Positions 42,906 to 52,510 of a stretch of DNA of 64,000 nt are shown here, one piece after another. The DNA lies in contig NZ_SCMX01000017.1 of NCBI RefSeq assembly GCF_005503625.1, positions 38,342 through 102,341 of the forward strand. Direction: 5' to 3'. Position 1 is the stretch's first letter, and the number at the start of each line of letters is the position of its first letter. Source of the DNA: Cupriavidus sp. 2SB (lineage in GTDB: Bacteria > Pseudomonadota > Gammaproteobacteria > Burkholderiales > Burkholderiaceae). The notes under the pieces were generated by a model that was not told where the DNA came from, searched no databases, and saw nothing but the letters and a program-made list of their open reading frames with translations. The position numbers and the translations under genes are program-made.

Positions 42906-43655
42906 ATGAAACAACTTGAAGGCAAGGTAGCCGTTGTCACAGGCGGCAATAGCGGTATCGGTTTTGCCATGGCCAGCCGGTTTGTGCAGGAAGGGGCCAG
43001 CGTGGTGATCGTGGGGCGTCGTGCCGATGCCGTAGAGGCTGCCGTGCAGCAGTTGGGCGCGCAGGCCATTGGCGTGACGGGCGATATTGCCGACCTCGGC
43101 ACGCACGACCGCGTGGCCGCGCTCGTGGCGGCGGAGTTCGGCGGGGCAGACATCTATGTGGCCAATGCGGGCATGAACACGATCACCCCCTCCGATCAGG
43201 TCGGCGTGGAGGAATACGACATCCAGTTCGCCACCAACACGCGTGCCGTGTTCTTTGGTGTGCAGAAGATCGGGCCGTTGATGCGGCGCGATGGCGCCAT
43301 CCTGCTGGTGAGCTCCATTGCCAGCGGCAAGGCGCTCGATGGCCATGCGGTCTATGCGGGCAGCAAGGCCGCCATCGAGGCGTTTGCGCGAAGCTGGGCG
43401 CTGGAGTTCAAGACGCGCGGCATTCGCGTCAATGTGATCAGCCCCGGCCCCGTCGATACGCCGATTCTCGCCAAGCTGGGCGTGGCGGCCACGGAGCGCC
43501 CGGCTTTCGAGGCGATGATGGCCGGTGCCATCCCGCTTGGCCGCATGGGCAGGGCTGAGGAGGTGGCCAATGCGGCGTTGCTGCTGGCGGGCGGCGAGGG
43601 CAGTTTCATCACGGGGGTGAACCTGCGCGTGGATGGCGGTATCGGCCTGGCCTAA
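42906..43655 (+). CDS. SDR family oxidoreductase
   Basis: A 249-residue classical short-chain dehydrogenase. The NAD(P)-binding TGGNSGIG is at residues 12-19, and NAG appears at about 90. The catalytic Ser is in LVSSIAS, Tyr and Lys in YAGSKAA, followed by SPGPVDTPI, and the C-terminal ITGVNLRVDGG motif is complete. The substrate is unknown. The start at MKQLEGK fits the family. Under probable control of the divergent LysR gene. Confidence 0.92.
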   Translation: MKQLEGKVAVVTGGNSGIGFAMASRFVQEGASVVIVGRRADAVEAAVQQLGAQAIGVTGDIADLGTHDRVAALVAAEFGGADIYVANAGMNTITPSDQVGVEEYDIQFATNTRAVFFGVQKIGPLMRRDGAILLVSSIASGKALDGHAVYAGSKAAIEAFARSWALEFKTRGIRVNVISPGPVDTPILAKLGVAATERPAFEAMMAGAIPLGRMGRAEEVANAALLLAGGEGSFITGVNLRVDGGIGLA

Positions 43656-43709
43656 AGTTGCCGGACTGGAAAGCCGTAGAATCTCCGGATATCTCTGGAG
43701 AATGACGGA

Positions 43710-44309
43710 ATGAAGGCAGTAGTCCTCGCCACAGCCCTGCTGCTGGCATCGGCGGCACACGCGCAAACGCCCATCGAGACGGCGGCACAGGCGACAGGCA
43801 ACATCGCCGCGCCGCTGGGCCTGGAACTGGGCAAGACGCGCTGCGCCCGCATCACGCAGGGTCCGAACCATGTGCGGGCGGGCAAGGCCGCCTGGGCCGG
43901 TGGCGATGCCATCGAGATCCGCAGCCTGGACCGGTTCAACCTGCCGGGGCTGACGCGGGTCATCGTCAATTGCGACGCCCAGGACACCGTGGCGCTGGTT
44001 ACGCTGACTTTCGAGCGCACGGCGTTCGAGGACACGCGCAACAAGCTGGATAAGCGCTACGAGGTCAAACGCAAGACCGATGCGAATGCCGAGAACGGCT
44101 ACGCCGAATGGCTGGCCACCAACGGCAGCATCGAAATGCTCCACGCCAAGGAAGGCCGCCAGTTCACCGTGGCGTATTGGGGGAAGGGCGCCAAGGCGCG
44201 CTACTTTGCGTACAACGGCGGCGCGGCGAGTGCGCCTGCAGTGAAAGCGAAGGCCGCCGACAAGACGCCTGCTTCCGCGCCTGCTGTGAAACAGCCCGCA
44301 GCACTGTAA
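43710..44309 (+). CDS. hypothetical exported protein
   Basis: A 199-residue protein with a clear signal peptide (MKAVVLATALLLASAAHA, cleavage before QTPIE) and no further membrane segment. Two cysteines at about residues 45 and 88 may form a periplasmic disulfide. The C-terminal 35 residues are Ala/Lys-rich and probably disordered. It is single, 54 bp after the SDR gene, and followed by a terminator. I do not recognise the family. Confidence 0.7.
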   Translation: MKAVVLATALLLASAAHAQTPIETAAQATGNIAAPLGLELGKTRCARITQGPNHVRAGKAAWAGGDAIEIRSLDRFNLPGLTRVIVNCDAQDTVALVTLTFERTAFEDTRNKLDKRYEVKRKTDANAENGYAEWLATNGSIEMLHAKEGRQFTVAYWGKGAKARYFAYNGGAASAPAVKAKAADKTPASAPAVKQPAAL

Positions 44310-44328
44310 AGACGCGGCACAAAGTCAA

Positions 44329-44366
44329 TGGCCCGCCGTGCAATGCACTGGCGGGCCATATTTTTT
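44329..44366 (+). terminator. rho-independent terminator of the exported-protein gene
   Basis: GGCCCGCC / GGCGGGCC stem with a 12-nt loop followed by ATATTTTTTA. The T-run overlaps the stop codon of the convergent GH128-like gene. Confidence 0.88.
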
Positions 44367-45321
44367 AGAACGGTAGCGTCAGGTAGTACTTGCCCAGTTC
44401 CGTCAGTTCGCCATCGGCGGCGAGCAGGCTCGTGTAATGGGTGTCATTGTTCCAGCGTCCCGTGAACCATGCATAGCGGAACACGTCCGTACGCTGCTCG
44501 CAGATGGCCACCATCTCCTGCATCTGGCGCTTCTGCTTCTCCACGGTATCGATCTGCGCACCATCGTTGTTGCTGTGCCAGTTTGCGAACTCGGTCACCC
44601 AGAACGGTTTGCCATACTTCGCCAGCCGGTCCAGTTGACCGCCCAGCCCGTAGTCGTACCAATGGAAGGCGAGATAGTCGATACGCGGATCGCGATTGGC
44701 ATTGGCCGCACGATACGCGGTGTAGAACGCATCGAGCCACACTACGGGGTCGGCATAGCCGGGCATCGTGCCCCATGTGATGGTCGGGCCCACGAGCTTC
44801 ACACCGGTACGCGCGGCGATGCTTTCGTAACGCGGCCATGCGGCGGCTGCGGCAGCAGGCGTGAGGTTGGCCTGATCGGTCAGGTTCGGCTCGTTGAGCA
44901 GCAGCACGTACTTGACCTTCGGATGCGCGAGCAGCCAGGTCTCCACGGCCGTGGCATCGAAGTTGTCGTTCCACAGCATCGGCATGAAGTCCATGGCGTA
45001 GGCCGTGTCGGCATCGGCAGGCGCCGCCGCATTGGGCCGCGATGCCCAGTTGTACCACCACGAGATACCCGGCGCCAACGCCACGAAATCGGCCTTGCTG
45101 GCAAGGTCGTAGGCAATGCCGCGCTTTGCGCTTTTGGTGACGCCCGGCGTGGCGACGGGCGGTGTGGTTACGGGGTTGGTGTTGGTGCCGTTGTTGCCAT
45201 TGTTGCCGGTGGGCGTGTTGCCGGAGCCGCCGGAGATGGGACCGCTTTCACCGCCACCGCAGGCGGCGAGGGCGAAGGTGAGGCATAACGTGGCGAGGAA
45301 GCGAGTGGATGGGATGAGCAT
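44365..45321 (-). CDS. GH128-like glycoside hydrolase lipoprotein
   Basis: A 318-residue exported lipoprotein with signal peptide and lipobox LAAC (cysteine near residue 21). A linker rich in Gly/Asn/Thr/Pro (about 22-62) leads to a GH128/Asl1-like TIM-barrel domain. Candidate catalytic glutamates lie in LLLNEPNLTD and FWVTEFANW, the usual spacing for this clan-A family of beta-1,3-glucanases. It may act on beta-1,3-glucan at the cell surface. The start at MLIPSTR has GGAAGAAA upstream. It lies just downstream of a repeat element. Confidence 0.82.
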   Translation of the reverse strand: MLIPSTRFLATLCLTFALAACGGGESGPISGGSGNTPTGNNGNNGTNTNPVTTPPVATPGVTKSAKRGIAYDLASKADFVALAPGISWWYNWASRPNAAAPADADTAYAMDFMPMLWNDNFDATAVETWLLAHPKVKYVLLLNEPNLTDQANLTPAAAAAAWPRYESIAARTGVKLVGPTITWGTMPGYADPVVWLDAFYTAYRAANANRDPRIDYLAFHWYDYGLGGQLDRLAKYGKPFWVTEFANWHSNNDGAQIDTVEKQKRQMQEMVAICEQRTDVFRYAWFTGRWNNDTHYTSLLAADGELTELGKYYLTLPF

Positions 45322-45360
45322 TGTCGTTTCTTCCGGATATTTTCTTTTCCCGCTGGGTTT

Positions 45361-45417
45361 GCTCCCCTCTCCCGCTTCCATTTATTTCCCCTCTCCCGCT
45401 GTGCGGGAGAGGGGAGC
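45361..45417. repeat. palindromic intergenic repeat, compact copy D
   Basis: GCTCCCCTCTCCCG repeated as direct and inverted arms around TTCCATTTATT and a GCTGTGC loop. The conserved middle of copies A and C is missing. It lies between the GH128-like and di-heme oxidoreductase genes (45322-45441). Confidence 0.85.
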
Positions 45418-45441
45418 AAAAACTGGAAGAGAGAGAGTTGG

Positions 45442-47571
45442 TTACAGCGAATTCAAAAACGCCCCAATCGCATCCCGATCCGCCTTCGGCAGTGCCTCAT
45501 AACGCGTACGCGCATCCGTGGCTTCGCCGCCGTGCCAGAGCACCGCTTCGGTGTAGTTGCGGGCGCGGCCGTCGTGCAGCAGGCGGACGCTGGTTTCGTC
45601 ACCCTGGATGAAGCGCAGCGAGCCGATGCCCCACAGCGGCGCGGTACGCCATTGCTGCGGATAGGCGCGGCTTTCGGCCAGGGTGTCGGCCAGGCCCGGA
45701 CCCATGTCGTGCAGCAGCAGGTCGCTGTACGGATGGATGGTCTGCTCGCGCAGTTCCGCAAACGGATGGTTGTTGCCCGTTTTCATGGTCGGCGTGTGGC
45801 AGGCCACGCAGCGGATTTGCGCGAAGAGGTCGCTGCCGCGCGCGATCTGCGCGGGGTTCACGTCATGCTCGGGCGAGACGCGTACGCCATCGGGGAAGCC
45901 GCTGCGCAGCTTGCGCTGGGCCGGCACGCCAATCAGCGAGAGGTAGTGCGTCATGCGCTGCAGTTCGTTCTCGGTGACCGAGGGCGCGACGGTGGAGCCA
46001 CGGCAATCCGATGCGCCACGCTGGCAGCCGGGGCTCGGGAACATCGGCGAGGTGACCCCCATGTCCTTGATCAGCGCGTCGGCTACCTGCTGGCGAATGC
46101 TGGCCTTCGATGCCTTCCAGCCGAAGCGGCCCACGTGCGTCTTGCCCGTCTCCGGATCGACGATCAGGTTGGGCACGCCCTTGATGCCGTCGCCATTCGC
46201 ATCGTTCGGATCGGCTTGCGCCAGGATGGTGGCTTCAGGCAGCGCTTCCAGCAGGCCCATGCCGATGACCTGCGGCGCCTGCCGTGCCGAGAAGCGTGCG
46301 GGCACGGGTCCCTTGAACGTGAAGACCGGCTTGACCAGTTCCACCTTCTCGCCATCGGGCAGCGTGCGCACCGTGGTTTCGAACGAGTTCGCCGTCACGT
46401 CATACGCCGGTGCCGTGGCACTTTGCGCGTGCTGCTGCACGTTGTTGCCGTACGTCGCATCGGGGCCGCCTTCGGCATTGGCGGTCAGAATCGACATCGT
46501 GTCGAGCTTGGCCGTCAGCGACAGCGGCTTGCTGCGGCCGTTGTTGGTGTGGCACTCGATACAGCGCGGCTGGTTGTAGCGTGCGCCAAGCTGGCCGATG
46601 TGCGCGGTGAAGACCGGATTGTCCTTGTCGTGCTCCGAGTGCGTGCCATCGGCAAACGAGGTGTGGAACAGGCGGCGGCCCTCCACAAAGCGCTGCGTAT
46701 TGGCGATGCCGATATTGTTCGACATCTGCTGGAACACGCGCATCGGCTCCTCGGAGTAGTTGTACGAGATGCTGGCCGTGCCGCCAAGCAGCGTGTCGTC
46801 AGGCAGCGGCGCGGAATCCAGGTTCGGGGCGATGCCGTACCACGGGCGCATGCCCACACCCACCACGTAGAGCTGTTCGAACGAGTAGTAGCGGCTGCCG
46901 CCACCATCCACCACCGGATCGCGTTTCAGGCGCGGCGCCGGTGCCAGTTCGATGGGGTCGCCGATCTTGAGCGGGCTGTGCGGATCGGTGCGCCAGTTCG
47001 AATCGAAGACGATCATGCAGTCTTCCTTCGGCTGTCCTTCGCGGCAGATCGGCAGGCCGCCTTCCTTGGCGTTGTTGAAGCCGGTATTCATGGCCCAGCC
47101 GTAGTCGCGCACGTTGGGGTCCAGCACGTTGCGGAACAGGCTGAATGTGGTGCCGTCGAAGATGCCCTGGTTCACGCGCAGGTACATCTCGATCTTCTGG
47201 CGGCCCGCTGGCACGCCGTCGCGGATCTCGATCCCGAACGTGCGGTTCTGGAAGTAGAACGTGGGGAACGTCAGGTAGCGGCCGGGCCCCGCATCGGGGG
47301 CGGTCCATGCCTCGCCGCGCTCGCGGGCGTGGCGCTCGGTGGGGCGCGATCCCATGAGCGTCACGAGCGTGCCATCGGCTTCGCGATACTGGATCTGCTC
47401 CATCATCGGCGTGTCGGCCGCGAACAGCGGAGTCCATGCCTCGGTCGGGGTGGAAGACGTAGGCGGGGGCGTGCCGCTTCCGCCATCGCCACCGCCGCCG
47501 CAGGCGGTGACTGTCAACAACGTGGCCAGCAATAGCGCCGGCACACGGCAATACGCGTGAGGTTTCTTCAT
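45442..47571 (-). CDS. di-heme oxidoreductase (DHOR/thiol oxidoreductase) lipoprotein
   Basis: A 709-residue exported lipoprotein. The signal peptide ends in a VTAC lipobox (cysteine about residue 24) followed by GGGGDGGSGTPPP. Two c-type heme motifs, CIECH (in PRCIECHTNN) and CVACH (in IRCVACHTPTM), lie about 250 residues apart. This spacing with the DHOR-type C-terminal domain fits the thiol-oxidoreductase-like family. Its electron donor and acceptor are unknown. It has a good sigma-70 promoter at 47672-47701. Confidence 0.85.
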   Translation of the reverse strand: MKKPHAYCRVPALLLATLLTVTACGGGGDGGSGTPPPTSSTPTEAWTPLFAADTPMMEQIQYREADGTLVTLMGSRPTERHARERGEAWTAPDAGPGRYLTFPTFYFQNRTFGIEIRDGVPAGRQKIEMYLRVNQGIFDGTTFSLFRNVLDPNVRDYGWAMNTGFNNAKEGGLPICREGQPKEDCMIVFDSNWRTDPHSPLKIGDPIELAPAPRLKRDPVVDGGGSRYYSFEQLYVVGVGMRPWYGIAPNLDSAPLPDDTLLGGTASISYNYSEEPMRVFQQMSNNIGIANTQRFVEGRRLFHTSFADGTHSEHDKDNPVFTAHIGQLGARYNQPRCIECHTNNGRSKPLSLTAKLDTMSILTANAEGGPDATYGNNVQQHAQSATAPAYDVTANSFETTVRTLPDGEKVELVKPVFTFKGPVPARFSARQAPQVIGMGLLEALPEATILAQADPNDANGDGIKGVPNLIVDPETGKTHVGRFGWKASKASIRQQVADALIKDMGVTSPMFPSPGCQRGASDCRGSTVAPSVTENELQRMTHYLSLIGVPAQRKLRSGFPDGVRVSPEHDVNPAQIARGSDLFAQIRCVACHTPTMKTGNNHPFAELREQTIHPYSDLLLHDMGPGLADTLAESRAYPQQWRTAPLWGIGSLRFIQGDETSVRLLHDGRARNYTEAVLWHGGEATDARTRYEALPKADRDAIGAFLNSL

Positions 47572-47671
47572 GTTATTGACCCTTCGTTCCCTGTTCGCGA
47601 ACCATTCGGTTTCGGAGTACTTCTCGCCGTGGCGATGACCTGCATGTCGTCGGCTTCTTCAGCCGGGGGCG

Positions 47672-47701
47672 ATTATCGACAGGGCGATTTATAGATGTCA
47701 A
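47672..47701 (-). promoter_or_regulatory. sigma-70 promoter of di-heme oxidoreductase gene
   Basis: On the minus strand, TTGACA (complement of 47696-47701) and GATAAT (47672-47677) are separated by 18 bases, about 100 bp before the start codon. The rest of 47572-47957 holds no credible gene. Confidence 0.7.
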
Positions 47702-47808
47702 TTGTCATGATTTGGCGCACGCGGTGACAAATTTTGCGGGCCGGGTGACAGGTCGCGTCACTTGGCGAGGGCGCGCCATCTGGCGGCAGGCACGCGCCGT
47801 GCAGACGT

Positions 47809-47833
47809 AAAAAAGGCCGCAAAAAGCGGCCTT
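47809..47833 (-). terminator. rho-independent terminator of FdhF/YdeP-type gene
   Basis: AAGGCCGC / GCGGCCTT stem with a short A-rich loop, followed on the minus strand by TTTTTTAC. It lies about 125 bp past the stop of the molybdoenzyme gene and upstream of the DHOR promoter. Confidence 0.85.
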
Positions 47834-47957
47834 GGAACAGGGTAAAGGGTGATTGCCACCCTGCGCGGAAAAGCAACACTGCGGCAGCACTGCGACTGGA
47901 CTGCAGTCCAGATGTCACTCTTCAAGCGTTTCAGTGAATGCTTGTCGGCGTCAAGGA

Positions 47958-50279
47958 TCAGTCGTCCAATGGCCGCTGCATCGCGGAGCGCTCCAGCAGC
48001 ACGGGGATCGATTTCGACGTGGGCGTGTTGCAGAGATCGGCCACGCTATCGAGCGGCACCAGCGGATTGGTCTCGGGGTAGTAACCGGCGATGCAGCCGC
48101 GCGGAATGTCATAGGCCACGATGCGGAAGCCATCGGCGCGCCGCTCGATGCCGTCGTGCCAGACGGTGTGCATGTCCACCCAGTCGCCATCGGCAAAGCC
48201 CAGCATTTCGATGTCGGCGCGATGCATGAAGACCACGCGCCGCTGGCCGAACACGCCACGGTAACGATCGTCGAGCGCATAGATCGTGGTGTTGTACTGG
48301 TCGTGCGAGCGCGTGGTCATCAGCACCATCATGCGCTCGCCGTGCAGCGCGCGGGCGCGGGCGATGGGGGTATCGGGAATCAGCGGGTTGATCAGGAACT
48401 CGGCCTTGCCTGAGTGCGTATGCCATTCACGCTCGCGCGCCGGCACGTGCAGGTGGAAGCCACCCGGATGCGCCACGCGCGCGTTGAAGTCTTCGAAGCC
48501 GTCGATGACCTCGGCGATCTTGTCGCGAATCCGTGCGTAGTCCGCCGCGTACCAGCGCCAGTCCACGGTGGCGCTGCCCAGTGCGGCGTGCGCCAGCCCG
48601 GCCACGATGGCGGTCTCGGACATCAGGTTCTCCGAGGCCGGCGTGTTCATGCCGTACGACAGATGCACCTGCGACACCGAATCCTCGACGGTCACGCCCT
48701 GCGGCACACCGTTCTGGCGATCGATCTCCGTGCGGCCCAGCGTGGGCAGAATCAGCGCCGTGCGGCCATGGATCAGGTGGCTGCGGTTGAGCTTGGTGGC
48801 GATATGCACGGTGAGGTCGCAGGCACGCAGGGCTTCCCACGTGCGCGGCGTGTCCGGCGTGGCAGCGGCGAAGTTGCCGCCGAGCGCGATGAACACGTTC
48901 ACCTCGCCACGCAGCATGGCGTCGATGGTATCCACCACGTCGTGACCATGCTCGCGCGGCGGATCGAAATGAAAGGCTGCGCCGAGCTTGTCCAGAAACG
49001 CGGGCGTGGGCTGTTCTTCGATGCCAACCGTGCGATTGCCCTGCACATTGGAGTGTCCACGTACCGGGCACAGGCCCGCGCCAGGACGTCCGATGTTGCC
49101 GCGCATCATCATCAGGTTCGACAGCAGTTGAATGGTCTGCACCGAGTGCTTGTGCTGGGTGAGACCCATGCCCCAGGTGCAGATCACGCGCTTGCCGCGT
49201 GCATAGATGGCGGCGAGCCCTTCGATCTCCGCACGCGGCACGCCGGATTCGCGTTCGATGACGTCCCAGGGTTCGGCGCGCAGGTCGACGGCGAAGGCGT
49301 CGAAGCCGCGCGTATGCGTGGCGATGAACTCGGTGTCGAGCACGCGCGGCTGGCTGGCGGCTACGGCATCGTCGTCGAGTTCCAGCACGTGCTTGGCCAC
49401 ACCACGGATCAATGCGAAATCGCCGCCCAGCGTGGGACGCACGAAGACCGAGCAGATCTCGGTGCTTCCATTTGTCAGCATTTCCATCGGACTCTGCGGA
49501 CTCGTGAAGCGCTCCAGTCCGCGCTCGCGCAGCGGATTGATCGACACCAGCGTGGCGCCCCGCTTGGCGCAATCGCGCAACTCGCCCAGCATGCGCGGGT
49601 GGTTGGTGGCGGGGTTCTGGCCGAACAGCAGGATGGTGTCGCAATGCTCGAAGTCGTCGAGCGTCACGGTGCCCTTGCCCACGCCAACCGTCAGCGGCAT
49701 GCCCCGGCTGGTGGCCTCGTGACACATGTTCGAGCAGTCGGGAAAATTGTTGGTGCCCACCATGCGCGCGAACAGCTGGTAGAGGAACGCGGCCTCGTTG
49801 CTGGCGCGCCCCGAGGTATAGAACGCAGCCTGATTGGGATCGCGCAACGCACGCAGCCGCGCGCCGATCGTCGCGAATGCATCGTTCCAGGAAATAGCCT
49901 GGTAGGTGTCGGAAAGCGGATCGTAGATGACGGGATCGGTGAGGCGGCCGTGTTGCTCCAGCTCGTAATCGGTCTGCGCCATCAGCGATGCCACCGTGTT
50001 CTGCGCGAGGAACGCCGGCGTCACGCGCTTGCTGGTGGACTCCGCCGCCACGGCCTTGACGCCGTTCTCGCAGAACTCGAACGTGGAGGCGTGTTCGCGG
50101 TCTGGCCATGCGCAGCCAGGGCAGTCGAAGCCATCGGGCTGGTTCTGCCGGAACAGCATGCGGTAGTCACGGCCCGCCACACGCTCCTTGAGCAGGTTGA
50201 TGGCGACGTACTTCAGCGCCCCCCAGCCCGCTGCCGCGTGGGTATAGGGTTCGATTCGGGGTTTGGACCGTTGTGCCAT
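47958..50279 (-). CDS. FdhF/YdeP-family molybdopterin oxidoreductase
   Basis: A 773-residue molybdopterin-dependent enzyme of the FdhF/YdeP ('Fdhalpha-like') family. Near the N terminus, FDCPGCAWPD (about residues 51-60) is the family's cysteine pair in place of a full [4Fe-4S]-binding set. Conserved DCSNMCHEAT, FGQNPATNHPR and GRPGAGLCPVRGHSNVQGNRT segments of the molybdopterin domains follow, with a molydopterin-dinucleotide-binding C-terminal domain. The start MAQRSKP has AGGAG upstream; the extension to 50396 is unlikely. E. coli YdeP is linked to acid resistance; catalytic activity here is unknown. No accessory subunit is adjacent. Confidence 0.9.
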   Translation of the reverse strand: MAQRSKPRIEPYTHAAAGWGALKYVAINLLKERVAGRDYRMLFRQNQPDGFDCPGCAWPDREHASTFEFCENGVKAVAAESTSKRVTPAFLAQNTVASLMAQTDYELEQHGRLTDPVIYDPLSDTYQAISWNDAFATIGARLRALRDPNQAAFYTSGRASNEAAFLYQLFARMVGTNNFPDCSNMCHEATSRGMPLTVGVGKGTVTLDDFEHCDTILLFGQNPATNHPRMLGELRDCAKRGATLVSINPLRERGLERFTSPQSPMEMLTNGSTEICSVFVRPTLGGDFALIRGVAKHVLELDDDAVAASQPRVLDTEFIATHTRGFDAFAVDLRAEPWDVIERESGVPRAEIEGLAAIYARGKRVICTWGMGLTQHKHSVQTIQLLSNLMMMRGNIGRPGAGLCPVRGHSNVQGNRTVGIEEQPTPAFLDKLGAAFHFDPPREHGHDVVDTIDAMLRGEVNVFIALGGNFAAATPDTPRTWEALRACDLTVHIATKLNRSHLIHGRTALILPTLGRTEIDRQNGVPQGVTVEDSVSQVHLSYGMNTPASENLMSETAIVAGLAHAALGSATVDWRWYAADYARIRDKIAEVIDGFEDFNARVAHPGGFHLHVPAREREWHTHSGKAEFLINPLIPDTPIARARALHGERMMVLMTTRSHDQYNTTIYALDDRYRGVFGQRRVVFMHRADIEMLGFADGDWVDMHTVWHDGIERRADGFRIVAYDIPRGCIAGYYPETNPLVPLDSVADLCNTPTSKSIPVLLERSAMQRPLDD

Positions 50280-50564
50280 GACGCGTGCTCCTGCCTGTTC
50301 GGATGATGTCGTGACCGCAGCGTAGTGGCTGAGGAGGCGGCACCCTTCCTTGCATACCGACCGATTGCCGGTTCGCACGGCGCCGTATCCGGTCATCAGA
50401 CCAAAGGATAGGACGCCGCAACAAATTGGCTACCGCACGACCCCGGTGTACAGATGCGCTTCGCGGCACGGCTGCCTACCATTCGATGGCGGGCTTGCGG
50501 TGCAGGCCCAGGGCGGGACACCAGACGGTGTGCCTGCGCATTCGAAGCTTAGAAGGAGCCGAAC

Positions 50565-50822
50565 ATGGTTGCAAAGCACATCGTTCCCATCGTCGTGGCA
50601 TGCGGTCTGGCCGCTGTCAGCGCGCTGGCGTCGGGTATGGCCGACGCCGCACAGCCGCCCGTGCAGAAGAAGGGCCATCCCGTCTACAACATCGACCGCC
50701 AGCGCGATCCGTTCACCGACGGTGCGCGTTACCAGGTGTCGCCTGCCGACGAGGGGCGCTTCATTCTCGTGGGCCGTGACCTGACAGGCGTTTCGGCCCC
50801 TCCGGGCGGCGCACCGGCATGA
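50565..50822 (+). CDS. hypothetical small exported protein
   Basis: An 85-residue protein with a signal peptide (MVAKHIVPIVVACGLAAVSA onset, cleavage near ADA-AQ) and a polar mature part containing HPVYNIDRQRDPFTDGARY. The AGAAGGAGCC ribosome site precedes the ATG. It is divergent from the FdhF/YdeP-type gene. No known family recognised. Confidence 0.6.
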   Translation: MVAKHIVPIVVACGLAAVSALASGMADAAQPPVQKKGHPVYNIDRQRDPFTDGARYQVSPADEGRFILVGRDLTGVSAPPGGAPA

Positions 50823-50854
50823 TTGCCGCTCGCGCCCCCATCGGAGAGACCACC

Positions 50855-50968
50855 ATGCCATCTTCGGGTGTGTCGTATGCGCAGGTCGGGCCGCTGCTGG
50901 CCTGGCTCTGCATCTGCGCGGCGAGTGCCGGCATGGCGTTTGCGACGGTGGCCTGGGCGGGCGTGTGA
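50855..50968 (+). CDS. candidate 37-residue single-pass membrane protein
   Basis: A very short frame, MPSSGVSYAQVGPLLAWLCI at its start, with one hydrophobic helix (about residues 12-36) ending WAGV. A CGGAGAG ribosome site lies seven bases before the ATG, and it follows the 85-residue gene by 32 bp on the same strand. Both supports are modest. It could be a small membrane partner of the nearby products, or not expressed. Confidence 0.45.
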   Translation: MPSSGVSYAQVGPLLAWLCICAASAGMAFATVAWAGV

Positions 50969-50995
50969 TGGAACCGCGCCCGGTTCAGGTTGCGT

Positions 50996-52510
50996 TCAGG
51001 CCGCTGCCTCCACGGCCTCTACGGCGGCTGTCCTCAGCGGCAGCCGGACGATCATCTTCGCGCCGCCTTCGGGTGGCGATTCGGCCTCGATGCTGCCACC
51101 GTGGGACTCCACGATATTGCGGCAGATCGACAGGCCCATGCCCATGCCGTCCGGCTTGGTCGTATAGAACGCATTGAATAGCTGGCCCATGGCCTGCGCC
51201 GGAATGCCGGGGCCGGTGTCGCTGATGATCAGCAGCACCGCATTGCCCGGAATCTCGCGGCTGGCCACGGTCAGGCGGCGCCGGCCAGCGGTCTCGGACA
51301 TCGCCTGGATCGCATTGATCATCAGGTTCACCAGTACCTGCTGCAACTGCGTCCAGTCGCCAAGAATGTGCGCGGTGCCGGCGTCGAGTTCGGTGACGGC
51401 CGCGATCTGGTGATCCTGCATTTCGCGGCGCACCAGTTCCACGGTGTCTGCCAGCAGGTGGTCCACGGCGATATCGATGTACTTGGGCTCGGCCTTCTGC
51501 GCCATCGAGCGGATCTGGCGAATGATGTCGCTGGCTCGCGTGGCATCGCGAATGATCTGGTCGATGGAGTCGCGCGTTTCCTCGATATCGGGCGGCGTGC
51601 GCTGCAGCCAGCGCTGCGCCGACTCGCCGCAGGTGACGATGGCCGCGATGGGCTGCGTCACCTCGTGTGCGATGGACGCCGCAAGTTGTCCGAGCGTGGT
51701 CACGCGCGCCACATGGGCCAGTTCGTCCATGGTGCGATGCAGCGCCTGTTGCGTCAGCGTGGCGTCGGTGACGTCCATCAGGGCGCCCACATACTCGTGG
51801 TTGTCGCCATCGGACGTACTGCGGCGCGCTACCAGATGCACATATCGGATGGCGCCGTCGGGCATCAGCAGCCGATGCTGTAACTCCACGAGCGGCGCAC
51901 CGTTGAGCATATCGGCATGAGTGCGATGCGCAGCGGCCAGGTCATCGGGATGGACCCGCGCCATCACCAGCCCAAGATGCACCGGACCGCCGCGCGCATA
52001 GCCGAAGATCCGGTGCGCCTCGTCGGACCAGACCATGGTGCCAGCGGGCACGCGGATGGCGATACTGCCGGTCTTGCTGAGTTTCTGTGCCTCCGCCAGG
52101 AACGATTCGCTGCGCGCCAGTGCGGCTTCGGCCTGGCAGCGCCGGTCCATGTCGGCCAGGTTGCGCAGGGCCAGCAGGGTGGTGGTGCCGATGGCCAGCA
52201 GCGCGAATATGCAGCGGGCCAGTTGGCCACCTTCATCTTCGGCGCTGGGCGAGACGATATAGGCCGTCAGCGTCAGCAGCAGCGATGCCCAGGCGGCCAC
52301 GCGCGTGGCGCCGATGGAACCGGTCAGCGCCACAAGCAGGATCACCACCACGTACAGCACCGCGATGGCGAAATCCAGCGGCGTGAATGCGTCGATCAGG
52401 AAGACGCCCAGCGCAAGCGAGCCGGCGGTGCCTTTCAGCAGCCGGTTGATGGTCGAGTTGTACATGCCCAGTCCAGGCGGATTGACGGTAGGGCGCTCTA
52501 TCAGCAGCAT
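50996..52510 (-). CDS. PAS-domain sensor histidine kinase
   Basis: A 504-residue membrane histidine kinase. About three hydrophobic segments lie in residues 28-115, a PAS domain at about 135-255 (SGSIAIRVP-like, with an MVWSDEAHRIFGY core), and the dimerisation helix has phosphorylated H282 in ASIAHEVTQPI. The C-terminal ATPase domain has N, G1 (DTGPGIP) and G2 (GMGMGLSIC) boxes. It resembles FixL/DctS/TodS-type kinases. No response regulator gene is adjacent, so it is an orphan in this window. Confidence 0.9.
   Translation of the reverse strand: MLLIERPTVNPPGLGMYNSTINRLLKGTAGSLALGVFLIDAFTPLDFAIAVLYVVVILLVALTGSIGATRVAAWASLLLTLTAYIVSPSAEDEGGQLARCIFALLAIGTTTLLALRNLADMDRRCQAEAALARSESFLAEAQKLSKTGSIAIRVPAGTMVWSDEAHRIFGYARGGPVHLGLVMARVHPDDLAAAHRTHADMLNGAPLVELQHRLLMPDGAIRYVHLVARRSTSDGDNHEYVGALMDVTDATLTQQALHRTMDELAHVARVTTLGQLAASIAHEVTQPIAAIVTCGESAQRWLQRTPPDIEETRDSIDQIIRDATRASDIIRQIRSMAQKAEPKYIDIAVDHLLADTVELVRREMQDHQIAAVTELDAGTAHILGDWTQLQQVLVNLMINAIQAMSETAGRRRLTVASREIPGNAVLLIISDTGPGIPAQAMGQLFNAFYTTKPDGMGMGLSICRNIVESHGGSIEAESPPEGGAKMIVRLPLRTAAVEAVEAAA

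Noticed and set aside
45532..47535. 667-codon plus-strand frame
   Set aside because: Antisense of the di-heme oxidoreductase gene, which has both heme motifs.
48414..50306. 630-codon plus-strand frame
   Set aside because: Complete antisense of the FdhF/YdeP-type gene, with no motif or ribosome site.
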